From Cornus controversa (taxonomy: Eukaryota; Streptophyta; Magnoliopsida; Cornales; Cornaceae): DNA of 64,000 nt. The notes under the pieces are model-generated. The model was not told the origin of the DNA. It did not search any database and saw only the letters and a list, made by a program, of their open reading frames with translations. The translations under genes and the position numbers were made by a program. The stretch is taken from positions 26,204,806-26,268,805 of the forward strand of contig CM048848.1 in assembly GCA_026545225.1 (NCBI GenBank), read 5' to 3'. Positions 23,082 to 35,928 of the stretch are shown here, in pieces. The stretch's first letter is position 1; each line of letters begins with the position of its first letter.

Positions 23082-25090
23082 AAAACTATTGATTAGTGGC
23101 TCGAACGCACTACCAGATTAGTGGCATAAGTGTGAGTTGCGCGGTACAGAAGTGGTTGCAAAAAGTACTTTAAAACCTAGAGGGGGTGAATATGTTCACT
23201 TGCTCGTTTGCTTAATCTTTCAAATTAATTCAATTTTAAGTCGAATTAATTAACCAAACAATTAATGCAAGTAAATAACTCAAAGTGCAAGAAAAGTAAA
23301 GAATGCACCGGATATAAGTGAAAAACCCAAATCGAAAAAAAACCACAGGGGAGGCGAAAAGCTTTAGGAAACCAATCCACTATAATGAAGCAAAGTACAG
23401 CAGACTCTGTCTCAGACTCACACCCCCTTCACTTTGTCAAGAATTTGATGCAAAACACCTCAAGCTTACAATTGCGACCTCTGGTCCAACTGCTGCAGAC
23501 TTCCGGCTAACGTCACGATCCTTACAGAAAGGTTGCTAGAAGAACGAAAATACTCGACAAGTATCATGTTCCCTTCGTAATGTGATATAGTCACCTTTCT
23601 TCTTCAGCAAGTAAGAGAAGAACGAAAATACTCAGCAAGTATCATATTCCCTTCGTACTGTATATACTTTCTCTCTCTAAAAATATTAATTCTTCATGCA
23701 TAATTGTAGAGAAAATATAGATACATATATATAGGCAAGGGAGTCCTAATTCTAATTGGAAAAGAAGTCAAATATCAAAATAGAATTCTCCTAGAAGTTT
23801 CAAACCCAATAGGAATCAGAGTTTTCATCAAAATTTATTCCTATTTGGAACAGGCTAAGTGGGACCGATGCCCAATTACTAGGACCGGTGGGACTTTGTG
23901 AAAACCTGCAGAAACCAAACTACCGAGAAAAGTCAGACCAGTCCTCCATATTGGGGACGAGTCCTATTTTGAAAAACCCTAATATTTTTCTAGAAACCCT
24001 AGTTTTTCAAAATAGGCTCAGAAATATAACGTGCAGAGTGTCCTCACCATACTTACATGTACTATATGGTGTTCTTACTAATTTGAACTGCCTCCATGCA
24101 CTTGAATATCAGCTCAGTTGTCAACGATCGATTACATAAAATAATACCAAAATTACAACTCGATCAATCAGGTTTTAATCACCGAAATATGTCAATTACA
24201 AATTTATATCTCACAATAAGCACTACACAGTGGCTCAAGCACCATCCACCATTAGTGGCGATAGTGGCTCAAGCACCATCATTGATTAGTGGTGATAGTG
24301 ACTTGAGCACCACAGAGAAATCAAGATGGTCTTTTCCCCTACACTCTATATAAACTCTTGCATTCTTTTGTAATTAGTGTGAGAGTTGGGCAAGATGTAG
24401 GGATGTTGACTGCAATGTGTATTGCAGGGTGTGCACCATAGGGTGTGCACTAGTGATGTAGTAGAGAGCAGCGAGTTGAAGGGTAATATATAGGGGTGTG
24501 GCAGTTGTGCACAATCAGGGTGTGCACAATTTGAGAGAGAAAATTTGTATCTATATCCATATATTTTCTCTCATAGTGAATCCGCTACCTCCCGTGGATG
24601 TAAGCAATTGTCGAACCACATAAAAATCTGTCTATTTGTGTGTGTGGTGTTTTGTTGTTGAATTTCTGAGCTCTTGGCACAACAAATTTCATTGGACTCG
24701 TATTGGTGAAATCTACCCTCCAGTATGCTCAAAACTCAAGTTTGAGCACTTTGAATTTATGACCAGTGAACAGTGCTCTGTACCAAGGCTTTGATACCAA
24801 TTTGTTGTTGAATTTTTGAGCTACCGGAGGTCGGAAGAACCCTCACGCACCACAAGAAGGAAGCACATTATTTGCACGCGCCACACATGCTGTCATGCAC
24901 TAGGAGCATCGCCAAAGCCTCCAGTTCACAGGTTCCATGTGCTCCACGGGCACCAGTGGAAGAAGACGAGTAGCGGCCACGCGCCCACTCGTCCTCAAGC
25001 GTCAGTTTTGTATTTGAGCTGACTCAACGAGTTTGGACCCACTGACTAAGCATTTGACTCAACTATCACGTCATTGCCAGCTCAGCCGCC
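23082..25090. other. Unassigned repeat-like DNA, probably decayed copia-type LTR material
   Basis: Several stretches resemble plant copia-type elements: an 'accTAGAGGGGGTGAATA' start near 23177, a TATA-like site (ctatataaactc) near 24346, and a region near 24590-24685 with the acctcccgtggatgtaagc and cgaaccacataaa words common at copia LTR 3' ends. A word like an inverse Met primer site (ctttgataccaatttg) sits near 24788-24803. I cannot define ends or a coding part, and there is no host gene I can support. Confidence 0.35.
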
Positions 25091-25099
25091 ACGTGGCCT

Positions 25100-25445
25100 G
25101 ATTATTTGGTAATTTCAATTCAGTCCCTAAATCTTTTTAGACTTACAATTTAGCCCCTAAAGTTCTTAAAAATTGCAATTCAACCCCTGAACTTTTTTGT
25201 AATTGCAATTCTACCTCTAAACTTTTTGATAATTATAACTTAGCCCTGAAGTTTCTAAAAATTGCAATTCAACCCCTAAACTTTTTTATAATTACAATTT
25301 TACCCCTAAACTTTCTAATAATTGCAATTTAGCCCCTAAAGTTTTAAAATTTGTAATTTAGACCCTAAACTTCTTTGTAATTATAATTCTACCCCTAAAA
25401 TTTCTAATAATTGTAATTTAACCCCTAGATTTTTTGAAAATTACA
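25100..25445. repeat. Minisatellite, unit about 40 bp (caatttagcccctaaa type)
   Basis: About eight or nine degenerate copies of a unit reading roughly aattgcaatttagcccctaa-acttttt occur head to tail. This word is a common plant repeat. Confidence 0.75.
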
Positions 25446-25544
25446 AATGAAGTTTTTGTTTATCACATCTGATGTTATGGCATTGTTTTAGGTGAATTTG
25501 GTTATCAAACCCTTTTTCTAGTAAAAGAAATATGGAAATTCACC

Positions 25545-26140
25545 TAACTACTAGCACTAGCACTATTCTATCAATTTCTTGTTTGATATTCAATTATATC
25601 ATTTAAAGATGCTTTTGAATAACTTCATTTAGTTTTTGGGTATTAATCACTAATCCGCCTGAATTCTAATGATTGCTTACAACGGCGAATTATCTAAAAA
25701 ATTTATTTATTTGTATTAGGCCAAAAATAGATTTAGATTGGTGATATTTCAATTATAGTTAAGCAAAGCATTATCAATTTGTTAAGTATTGAGAATAGAA
25801 ATAAAATAAACCATGCACCCACACGAGAACAAACAATTTTTACATGTAAAATTCTGAAGAAAAAAAAAATAGTCCACGCAAACAAAAATCTACTATATGA
25901 AAAAGAGATTACAAATAAGTTACAATTCACCCCGTCTTGAACTCCTAGTTACCTCCTAACATGGATAATGCCAAACTTTCTCCCCGAAAGTCTCTAGGTC
26001 GTCCAACTGCTCGTGTACAGATTGGCTCCTCACGAATTTGCTTCTCGATCCAATGACTAGTCTCAGGCACTAGATGTTCAGGTTGTTCATGTTGTGTAAA
26101 AACATTTTGGTGTTGATAACTATCACACGACATCGTTCAA
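25545..26140 (+). repeat. Orphan copy of the receptor kinase 3' flank (copy 2)
   Basis: It matches 21285-21890 by eye (for example taatccgcctgaattct and aaacaaaaatctactatatg) but has no kinase exon on its left. It is either the remains of a third receptor kinase unit whose gene was lost, or a repeat copied independently. Confidence 0.6.
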
Positions 26141-28249
26141 CCAATGCTCTCCAAATATGAAAGAATTTGTTGCTTTAAAATCTAGTTATCAATTTAAAGT
26201 CATACAACAGCTTAAGTATAGAAGAAACATCAAAGTAGATTAATTGCAATCAATTGATTCAAAGATCAAATCAAAAAACTTGTTCCCGTTGACAATTTGG
26301 TCATGTCAATTTGAATAAGAGCAACAAACTACAAACAGAGTAGGATCAGTTCAAGTGTGGATAGAATGAGAGTAATAAACTATAAACAGAGTAGTAGGAT
26401 CAGTTCAAGCGTTGCCAGATTGAGAGCACAAACTATATAAAAAATTGTATTATGTTTGTGGCATACACAACCAAGCACTAGATATTATTTTCCCATAACC
26501 ATACAAAGGTACCAAAAACTGCTACAACTAAGCAAAATATTAACTTTAGGAACTTGCCTCTTTTGGTATTAGGGAGGATTTGTCCAACTCCAAAGTAACC
26601 AACCTCCATGACCATTTTGGCTACAATGATTTCCCTTCCTCGACCCATCAGTATCAAAAGATTAGCAATTGGAAACAAACAGCTTTTCCTTGTATTCTTC
26701 CACCAGTGAAACAACTCTAGTTTCTCCTCACACCTATGTCAAGAATCACAAAAATGAAGAGCATAATCCTCAAATCGGTAGCAATTTAGATCTTCTAAAT
26801 AAATATGTCATCAAAATTTACAAGAAATACTACCCATACACATTTCTTCAGGCAATAGCAACAATAATTGCAACTGTAATTACTATTTTTTATTCTTCAG
26901 TTTTACCATCTATAGTTGATAATAGTATAGACACAACGAGTAATATGCAGATTTTATAGCCAACAGGGAATGAAATCAAAATAAATGTAACATGATTATG
27001 TCAAATTCATAAACAAAAGATTAAAGGCAATCTTGGCATTCTCTTGAAGCAGCATTTCACAAGAGAAATTTGTTTTTCACTTTACATATTTCTACATAAC
27101 TTCTTGAGAACTTGCATGGATATGATATGTTGCTTTCTTCTATTTAATTTTGTGCTAGACAACTTGCACCAATAAATTGAAGCAAGGTTTCTGTTAGATG
27201 GGATTCCCTAGAAATTTTACATATTAATAAGTCATTTCCAAAGTCATTTGCAGTAGCAATTTTTAACAAAGACAACCGTACAAATAAAAACCTTTCAATA
27301 AATCTTCCACATTATACTTCAAATGATGCAATACAAATAACACAGCATCAAAAAAAATAAAATTCCCAGAAAAAGATAATATTTTAACATGTTTCCAAAT
27401 AACAGTTCATGTATATAATACTACTACACCTATCTCTGACTTTTTAAGAAATAAAATATTATTGCAGTTAAAAAAATATAAGAACTAATGGGAAGGATAT
27501 GATATCCTTTAAGGAAGAAACAGAATTGGAAAAAGGAGTGAAGTAAGAAGAAGAAAAGCAAAACATAAATCAATCAAAAGAGTTTTTACCCAAAAAGAAT
27601 ACTCCTTCAACCCGCCTCATCCACGTTCAAAGCTTAAGGAGGGGAAAAGTGGCTTAACTAAGTCCATCAAAGAACCCTAAGCATCTATTTGATCATTCAT
27701 CATTGTTGAACTTCTAAATCCATCCAATCAGCATCCCTATATGTTGGAATTGTATACTTGCAAAGCCAACTTATGGATAATGAGAGAGATTTTAGTGAAT
27801 CTAAATTATATTCTTATATATTATTAAGTGTCTATTAATTATGATAGGATGATTTATGTACATAGGGAGGCGACTCGTTTACAGGATATATAAATCATCT
27901 GTGTTCATAATTATAAACTTATTCACATTCATTAATAGAATTCGGCTTTCTATTGGAAAGAATATAACACATTGGTTTCTACTTGATAGGGTGACTTATC
28001 CTAGTCGTTTGGGTGTAAGACTAAAAATCATATGTGTTGTGTTAGTGTGTTGGACACATTGAACTAGATCAATGATAAGTAGAAAATTATTTGAGCTATC
28101 GTGAGTAATTTTCTTTATCATTACTAAAGCAAATAGACTCTAAATTTTAATGGCCATGATTACTTTGATTTACTTAAGTGACCTTTGTGTCAACAAATTG
28201 GGTATTTTGGTTTGTTTAATAATAGAACGCTCGCCAGCAGTAGTTGATA
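26141..28249. other. Unassigned AT-rich DNA
   Basis: One open frame at 26669-26959 (about 97 codons from an ATG) has a hydrophobic C-terminal stretch (AIATIIATVITIFYSSVLP) that could be a membrane helix. I recognise no family and see no splice context, so it is noted only. The rest shows nothing supportable. Confidence 0.35.
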
Positions 28250-28376
28250 AATAAAAAGGTCGTACCCAGTGCACAAGGCTCCTGCTTGAGTGAGGTCTAG
28301 GAGAGGTAGATGTCGGCTAGCCTTACCCCCATTTTTGGAGAGGCTGCTTCCAAGTCTCAAACCCGAGATCTATCAC
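28250..28376 (-). mobile_element. Au-type SINE, minus strand
   Basis: On the minus strand this reads from a B-box-like ctcgggtttgagac through cagcctctccaaaaatgggg and gtaaggctagccgac to a 3' end like gccttgtgcactgggtacga, followed by T-rich DNA. The order of these words is that of the angiosperm Au SINE family. The 5' tRNA-like head is unclear. Confidence 0.65.
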
Positions 28377-29017
28377 TATTGATAAATTCTTGTGTGATCA
28401 AACGGGTATAAACCTAGTGATCAAAATACGGATTAATTATTATATTGGATTGATGGTATTGTTTATCCAGACAACTAATTAACATGGAGGGATTAATTTG
28501 CAATAGTTAGTACTAGTGACTTCACTATTCGTGACTTGGAGTGCAATTGTTTTCATTTATTTAAATTAAAAATAATTAATGGGCTTATTAAATGGGTCAA
28601 GAGTTTACAAGTCATTTAATTAAGCCCCTTATAGCCAAGACAAGGATGATCCTATCTAGATCCCACTCCTAGCCTAACTTCGAGAGCAAGCTAAAACTCA
28701 AAGTGGAACTAGGATTAGGAGAGAGAGGATGGGCGGCCCACCCCTTTGGTCAATCTAAGGCACCCTAGGGTTATGGTTGTTGGTTCTTTTTGTGTGTTTA
28801 TGTACAAGACAACTTTCTCTCCCTAGAATTCCTAACTCATAATCTACTCTAATGACCCTTCCATAGCTTGTTGATTCATCAAGGTTATAGAAATGAAGAT
28901 TTGAAGGTGTTCTTCAAGCCATGCAAATCAAGATTTTCCATGTTCTTGAAACTGCGCAAAGTTTTGTATTTTGAGAATATCTCTTTGGATACTTGGAGTT
29001 TTGTGGTGGGTTTTGTT
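28377..29017. other. Unassigned AT-rich DNA
   Basis: No coding region or repeat structure that I can support. Confidence 0.35.
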
Positions 29018-29105
29018 ATTTTTTTTTTTTGCCCACATCGGGGCTGGAACCCCTCTCCTCCTCTTTGAGGATGGAGAGATTATACCATTGAGCTACAAGC
29101 CCTTT
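29018..29105 (-). repeat. tRNA-derived retroposed sequence with poly(A)
   Basis: On the minus strand it reads ggcttgtagctcaatggta (A-box-like) and, about 45 bp on, ggggttccagccccg (B-box-like), followed by a run of about 12 A. The tail suggests a SINE or retroposed tRNA pseudogene, not a tRNA gene. Confidence 0.5.
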
Positions 29106-30061
29106 GATAATTGAGATATCTTTGAATGAAAAAAAAACATTTAAGGGAAGAAGGAGAATGCAAAATATTTTGAAGGGAAGGAATCAAAGAAATTTGAAGA
29201 AAAAAAAGAGTAAATGAGAAAATAAAAGAAGAATAACAGAGATTTTTATAATGGAGATATTTTGAGGAAGCAATTTCTAAAATTTTAAAATATTACATGC
29301 ATAAAAGTAGAAAAAAAACAAAGGAAAAATAATAATAAATGAACTAAGCGACCAGTTCACGAGGGGCACCTGCCCCCGGCCTTAACTGGCTCCGTCTTTG
29401 CCCATCGTACTTATAAAAGTTTTTTTCTGCCAAATATTTTGCACTTAGTTTACTTTAGTCCTTTATATTACATTCAAGAACTAATTATACATTTTTCATG
29501 ACTATATAGCCAAAAAAAAGTTGATAGGGATTAATGTGCAGCCTCCACTTTGATGTATATTATTCTTTCTTTTTTTTCCATTATTTGGTTTTTGTTTTCC
29601 CTTTTCTGTATTTTCCAATTGTATCCATACTACACCTGATGTCGTGTGAAGCTCTTTACTTTAAATCTGCACATGGAGAACTGCAACATAAATGCAGGTG
29701 CTATGACCCTTCTGTGCACAACATACTAGTGCAGTTCAATACTTTCTATTCATATTTGTAAAATACATAAAAAATAAATAAATAAAATAAAATATTGAAA
29801 AAAGATGTTCATTATCTATTGTATCAGGTTGCTAGAAGGGAAAAATTAAAATAGAAATAACTGTTGGCATCAGTTTACACAAAGTGGCTCCTCTCAAGCT
29901 TGAATGAATAACTAGAACTTGCGTTTCATAAATAAAAATTTAATTATTTTTCTCTTTAATTTTTAATAGAAAGTTATTTTTTGAATCAGCATAAAAATTT
30001 GATTTATGCTATGCGTACTCAGAGACACACATATTGTCTACTAAAATTCTAGAACACTAAT
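29106..30061. other. Unassigned AT-rich DNA
   Basis: Purine-rich and AT-rich. The left target site of the LTR element follows at 30062. No gene seen. Confidence 0.4.
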
Positions 30062-30066
30062 CCTAA

Positions 30067-32730
30067 TGTCACGCCCCGAAATCAGGACCGCCGGGACTCC
30101 CCCGGACCGACCTCGAATCTCGAGTGTGAACCCATTCACTCAACCCCATGAACTATCTCAAGCATACTCATGCGATAGTATCAAGGTTTTATACCGTGCC
30201 ATAACGCCCCGAGTTTTTCCACTCTCGGAAGACCCGAGGTTAACTGTCCGTTTAAACCCAGTGAACCCTCATTACACTCATTTTCAGCGGAAGCTTAACT
30301 TAAGTGTTGCATATAAATGCACACAACCACTCCTCAACCAATCCCCACGGGCCCTACATTGATTCACACACTTTAAAGAACATTTACATGCCCACACCTT
30401 TGAAAATCACTCACTTTCGAGCCTCAAAACTTTCTGTGTTTGGAATCTGAAACTGAGGCTTACACCATTGGATAGAGAATCCAAAAATACTCAAGTTCAA
30501 AAAAAACCACACTCAATTCCGATCTAGAACAAAGAAATTACGTCAAAACGAAGTTTTGGAAAAAGTTGTGAATAGTAATCTCGATCAATCGAGATTGGCA
30601 TCTCGATCAATCGAAATTCATCTCGATTAATCGAGATTTTGACCCCATCAATCGAAAAAAAACAGCCTCTCGGTACCTTGGACCTGCAATATTTCGATCA
30701 ATCGAAATGGGGACTTCGATTGATCGAAATTACCCCATTCTGGACCTCAAAAACACTCAGATTTCGCAACCATTTCGATCAATCGAAATGGGAGTTTCGA
30801 TCAATCGAAATGGACATTTCGATTGATCGAAATGCACTTCCCAGCAACTCCAAAACACCTATACAAGATCCATTTGAACTCAAATCTCAACCAAACCATC
30901 TTGGATCATTCATAAAACATATAAATCATCCCCCAATGATATAAAATCATACTCACACATCAACCTACTCATTTGAATCTCAAATCTTGTATAATCATAG
31001 AAAACTCATCCTAAATTCTCAATGCACTTAAAATTCAAGTGCATGAACCATCCTCATTTTCCAAAGATCATATTCATCAACTCATACATACAACCTAACT
31101 CACACATCGAAATCCTACAACCGTGATTCCAATGTAAATCCACTCTTCAAAACCTTCATATCCAAGAGTTCAAGATATAAAAGACAAAAAGGATACGTAC
31201 ATCCATTTAAGCTCCACATTCATATAAAATCCATGAAACCATACACATAAGGATTCAAATGAATATACAAGTTACATATACCGTGAATGTAACTATAAAT
31301 CAACATAATCCACATGCCACTTGCCGGCATGGATAGCCAAAAACATAGTCCATACATATATCTCAAAAGGTCCCCAAAATGCACCAAAATGCTCCAAGTA
31401 AGGAAGCAAGCTCTTTTCATCCATTCTCGGCTTCTTACCTGAAAAAAAATGTTTGGGGGAGCGGGGTGAGCAACACTGCGGCTCAGTAGAGATGCCCCTC
31501 CCCTCCTAGGTGCCGACCCGACACCGACCTACATGTCCCTCACTACATGGCATGTAAAATGCTTTCATGCACACGACAACATACAATCCAAGTATGAATG
31601 CACTCATTCATATATCATGTTTTTCAATGCATATCATTGCTATAACAAGCCTAGCATGCATTCTAACATTCAAAACAACACATGGTCACATATATGTCAT
31701 AAGGCATGCATATCACTCTCATATGCCTACAAACCACAACCTAGCATATTTTGATCATGCTTCAACAATGCACACACTTGCTATAAAATAACCTAGCATG
31801 CATTCAACATTTATACACACCCACAACCAACATATAATCATATGATTGCACCCCAAAACACACATAACCTACATATGCATATAATACACAACATAGCTAA
31901 TCATGCTCTCATTTTGCACACTTTGCACATATTCAACCCACACATCATATATTCATCAAGATGGATCTATCTAGCATGCATAATCACAAGGGAAGAGGAA
32001 ATATAAAAATTCAGCCCCTTGCTCATCTCTCTCACATACAAACTCAACCGAAAACCTCTCCGAACCACCCGAAACCCTAGAATCGACAACTAGAAGAGAA
32101 GAAACACCCCTACCTCAAGATTGAAGACCTTCCAAGCACTTATCAAAATTTCCAGCAGGTTCCACCTTGCCGAAACACGAGTTTGTTCGGTTCAAACCGA
32201 AGCCCTAGCCGTCCCCTACACACTTTCCTTCTTCGGCGAATCACGAATCCAAGCCGAATGCACCCGAAATGTAGAGAGAAGGTGGAGGGATGAAAAGGGA
32301 AATGTTTAGAGAGAGAGGGAACCGTGAGAAATGAGATCTCAGATCTCCCTGGGATATTTATTCCAGTCCTAGAGCGCAAAATGACCAAAACGCCCCCAAG
32401 TCACTTAACGTACCTTCCCGAGCTCCTTTTTCGATTTCGAAAACTCCTACGGCCTCGAAATCACTTCCTTAACTCATTAAACATTTCGTTACACTCAAAA
32501 TCAAAAATAATTATTTTTCGAAAATTTTTCGGATTTCCGGGCCCACGTGGACCCGGGCCCCTGTTTGACCAAAAAGTCAAACTCCTCCAAATTTTTCGAA
32601 AACTTCCAAAAACCTCCTAACATGTTTTCCACTCTCGAAACATCCAAAACATCATTGGAAATGCATTTATAGCAAAAATGATGAAATTTTTTTTTTTGAA
32701 AACCGGTCAAATTTGGTTCCGGTCTCTACA
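30067..32730 (-). repeat. 3' LTR (left copy) of the gag-only element
   Basis: On the plus strand it runs TGTCACGCCCCG...GGTCTCTACA. It holds a palindrome cluster at about 30577-30835 and a TATA-like word (minus strand aataaatatccc) near 32345. It is nearly identical to 37671-40330. Confidence 0.9.
30577..30835. repeat. Palindrome cluster in the left LTR
   Basis: About eight palindromes or near-palindromes with core CGATYRATCG occur here, for example AATCTCGATCAATCGAGATT and ATTTCGATCAATCGAAAT. The words are those found at 6737-6850 in an Athila-type LTR. The second LTR keeps them at 38180-38437. Confidence 0.9.
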
Positions 32731-32744
32731 ACCTCCCCACCTTT
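32731..32744 (-). promoter_or_regulatory. Polypurine tract of the gag-only element
   Basis: The minus-strand sequence AAAGGTGGGGAGGT directly precedes the 3' LTR, which fixes the element's direction. Confidence 0.8.
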
Positions 32745-33479
32745 AAAGAATTTCGTCCACGAAATTAGCATCATACTCTGACTCTCAAGGGTGTTGTCAC
32801 TAAACCTTAAGTGACCTCCCCTATCTTACTTTTATCACAGGAAATAATCATAACTCGCCGGTATCAAACACGCGGCTTCCACTGCGTAACCAACAAGGTT
32901 CTTGTTTATGACTTCCCACTACTTCGCTCCGACTTTCACAAATATCAAACTATTGACATATCTCAAACGATGTCCAAATATCTCCACAACTGTAGTGTCA
33001 ACATTTACTGTAACTGACACGACCATAAATTATCTTCCAAACCAAGTTTAGGAAGATCAAAACTATGACCAATTTACTTTCCAACCTATCCACTTTCCAA
33101 TCAGTGAAAGTATGCATAGGCATCCCTTTTCTAGTAATTCACCCTCCTTGAATCACAATTCTCAAAGTTCTCACACCAGACAATACCATGTTCATAATCC
33201 AAACTTACACATTTCATCTGTGATCTGAGGCCAATGTTTGTTAAGGATTGATAACTCAATCTTGGGCTGGTTCGATCACCTTTCTCCAAAACTCATAAAA
33301 TCTTCACTCCTGAAGTCTCATAATGAATCCTTGGATCCTTTCAATTTCACTGGTACCACAAGGTACGGTTCACAAGTAACAAAAATCTGTGAAAATCCCT
33401 CGTCCATGCCATGATCCAGTCATGTCCCAAAACTAATCAAATCACATATGACAATCGAAAGTCAATCTCTCAGGGTCAC

Positions 33480-34600
33480 ACCACCCACAATGATACATCT
33501 ATAGACTAAATTGTCTCTCATGATGAAAATCTCGCATCAACAAGTGTGTCAATAAACTAAGCTACATCTCGATGACAACAATCACACTCTCAGGTGTGTC
33601 AAATGGCTAAACTGCCCCTCAATGAAATCACAATATCCAGGGGTTGTGTCCATAGACAAAACTGCGTCCATAGTAACAACAACCAATCAACAATAGATGG
33701 GCCAATAGACAAAACTGCGTCCCCCACCACTGATGCGTCAATAGACAAAACTGCGTCTGAGTGACAACACCAACCACATATGCGACAATGGACAAAACTG
33801 TGCCAAGAGTCACCACCACTTGTCAATAGACAAAACTGCCTCTAAGTGACAATGATTGGGTCGATAGACAAAACTGCGTCCATACGACTCCGATCCTCAA
33901 CTGATGCGCCAATAGACAAAACTGCATCTAAATGACGACACCACTCATATGCAACAATGGACAAAATTGCGCCAAGAGTCACCACCACTTGTCAATAGAT
34001 AAAACTGCGTCTAAGTGACAATGATTGGGTCGATAGACAAAACTGCGTCCATACGACTCCTATCCTCAACTGATGTGCCAATAGACAAAACTGCGTCTAA
34101 ATGACGACACCACTCATATGCGACAATGGACAAAACTGCACCGAGAGTCACCACCACTTGTCAATAGACAAAACTGCGCCTAAATGACAATGATTGGGTC
34201 GATAGACAAAATTGCGTCCATACGACTCCGATCCTCAACTGATGTGCCAATAGACAAAACTGCGTCTAAATGACGACACCACTCATATGCGACAATGGAC
34301 AAAACTGCGCCGAGAGTCACCACCACTTGTCAATAGACAAAACTGCGCCTAAATGACAAGAATCTCAACTGATGTGCCAATAGACAAAACTGCGTCTAAA
34401 TGACAACACCACTACAATGTGACAATGGACAAAACTGCGTCCAGGGTCACTATCACACATGTCAATAGACAAAACTGCGCCTCAATGACAAGAGTCTCAA
34501 CAATGGATGGGTCAATAGACAAAACTGCGTCCATATGAGACCGATCCTCCAACTGATGTGTCAGTAGACAAAACTGCGTCTCACTGACAGCACCACCATG
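33480..34600. repeat. Higher-order tandem repeat: 169-bp unit of four about 42-bp subunits
   Basis: The word gacaaaactgcgtc recurs roughly every 42 bp, some 26 times. In the middle, four successive subunits form a longer unit: the word gatg(c/t)gccaatagac lies at 33903, 34072 and 34241, exactly 169 bp apart. The outer parts follow the 42-bp rhythm less regularly. A 169-bp unit is not a multiple of three, so the repeat is not maintained as coding sequence. It lies between gag and the polypurine tract of the gag-only element. Confidence 0.85.
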
Positions 34601-35928
34601 ATCATCCCAAAGTCTGTATCCTTCCAAGAATATCACATGTCCCCTCGACTACTCTATCATGTACTAGAACTCATAACCTCAAGAGCGGTTTAAACTAACC
34701 TACTCTTGTTATCACAATCTCAATCATACACTCATTTATGAGTAAGAGTTGCCATACTCACAACATTCGAATTTCATTTCCTTATCTACTGATACTCATC
34801 GAATCAATCCCACAATCACTTGGACCTGACACATTGTAAGAGAAGTACTAATCGAAGAGAAATGGTTGGCCATGCCGTTTCTTCCAGCTAGTCCAACCCC
34901 GACTACATGCCTTTCTTGTCCCTCACACATTACTCCTACTTTTCAACTATCATTAGCTCACTCAAGCTCAAATATTTGGCATGTTTCATCAAATCTCCAA
35001 AACTAGAATCCCTAGGCGATAATAACACGCCGAAAAACCGAACCCCATGTACGGTTCACTTTCACATCCTCCGGAGCACTCGCTCCCTAGAGTCCATAGT
35101 CTTTACCTCAAGACCTATCCGGTCTATCTCTACCTTTAGTCTAAGGTAATATCCTCGACTAATCACATCTATCACTCATAGTGATACTTTCCTATAATTG
35201 AGATCATCAGTACTCAAAGTCATTCCATCATTATCAACGATGATTTTCTGACTGGAATGCATCTCAGGCATAATCCAAAGTCCCGTGTATCATTACAATC
35301 CACATCAATCCCATGCACTTAACATAACAAGTGCACTAACTAGAATGAGGCACATAAAAGGTGCACTTACCCAAACAAGTCACATAGTTCAACCCAATTT
35401 CATAGGCTATCACCCAATGGAATCCAATTCCAAATCTAGGATCTTACATCCTACTAATCGAACAATCTCAAAGTTATCACCACATGTCTATTTCAACGTC
35501 ATTATCTGCTCAATTTTTAAACCTCTACCTAGGTTTACCAAAATCTCAAATTTTGGGACTCCTAAGTAGTGACTACATGTCACTACTAACCACGTGACAC
35601 ATAATGAAACACTAAGATGCAATGCTCAATCATATGAATAGCATATTCCACATAGCACATAACATATAACATGTTAAATCAAATAAACAAATACAATGCA
35701 TGATATGACATATGGTGCATATAAACAACCCAATATTCTAGCCCTCGGGCTACAACTAGGAAAATACCTACAACCACGCACAGTCCCGGAACATTCTCAG
35801 CCTAAGCATTCGTAAAGGCACAACCCAATTCCCTTAGTATACCAACATATACTCATGATATGCAACTTAATATACTTGCATAAATCATCATTATAACTCA
35901 TAAGTTAGAGATCGTGAACATACCTCAA
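34601..35928. other. Non-coding interior of the gag-only element
   Basis: No pol motif, host gene or clear repeat is visible on either strand. It may be decayed pol or sequence never derived from pol. Confidence 0.45.

Noticed and set aside
29031-29105. A tRNA gene
   Set aside because: A-box-like and B-box-like words are present, but there is no convincing cloverleaf, and a poly(A)-type tail follows, as in retroposed copies.
33480-34600. CRISPR-like array
   Set aside because: The spacing is regular, but the 'spacers' are themselves repeated in a 169-bp order, no Cas genes are present and the context is a plant retroelement. It is a tandem repeat.
33599-34636. Minus-strand open frames with repeated DAVLSI peptides
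   Set aside because: A 169-bp unit is not a multiple of three, so the frame is not maintained. The peptides are by-products of the repeat.
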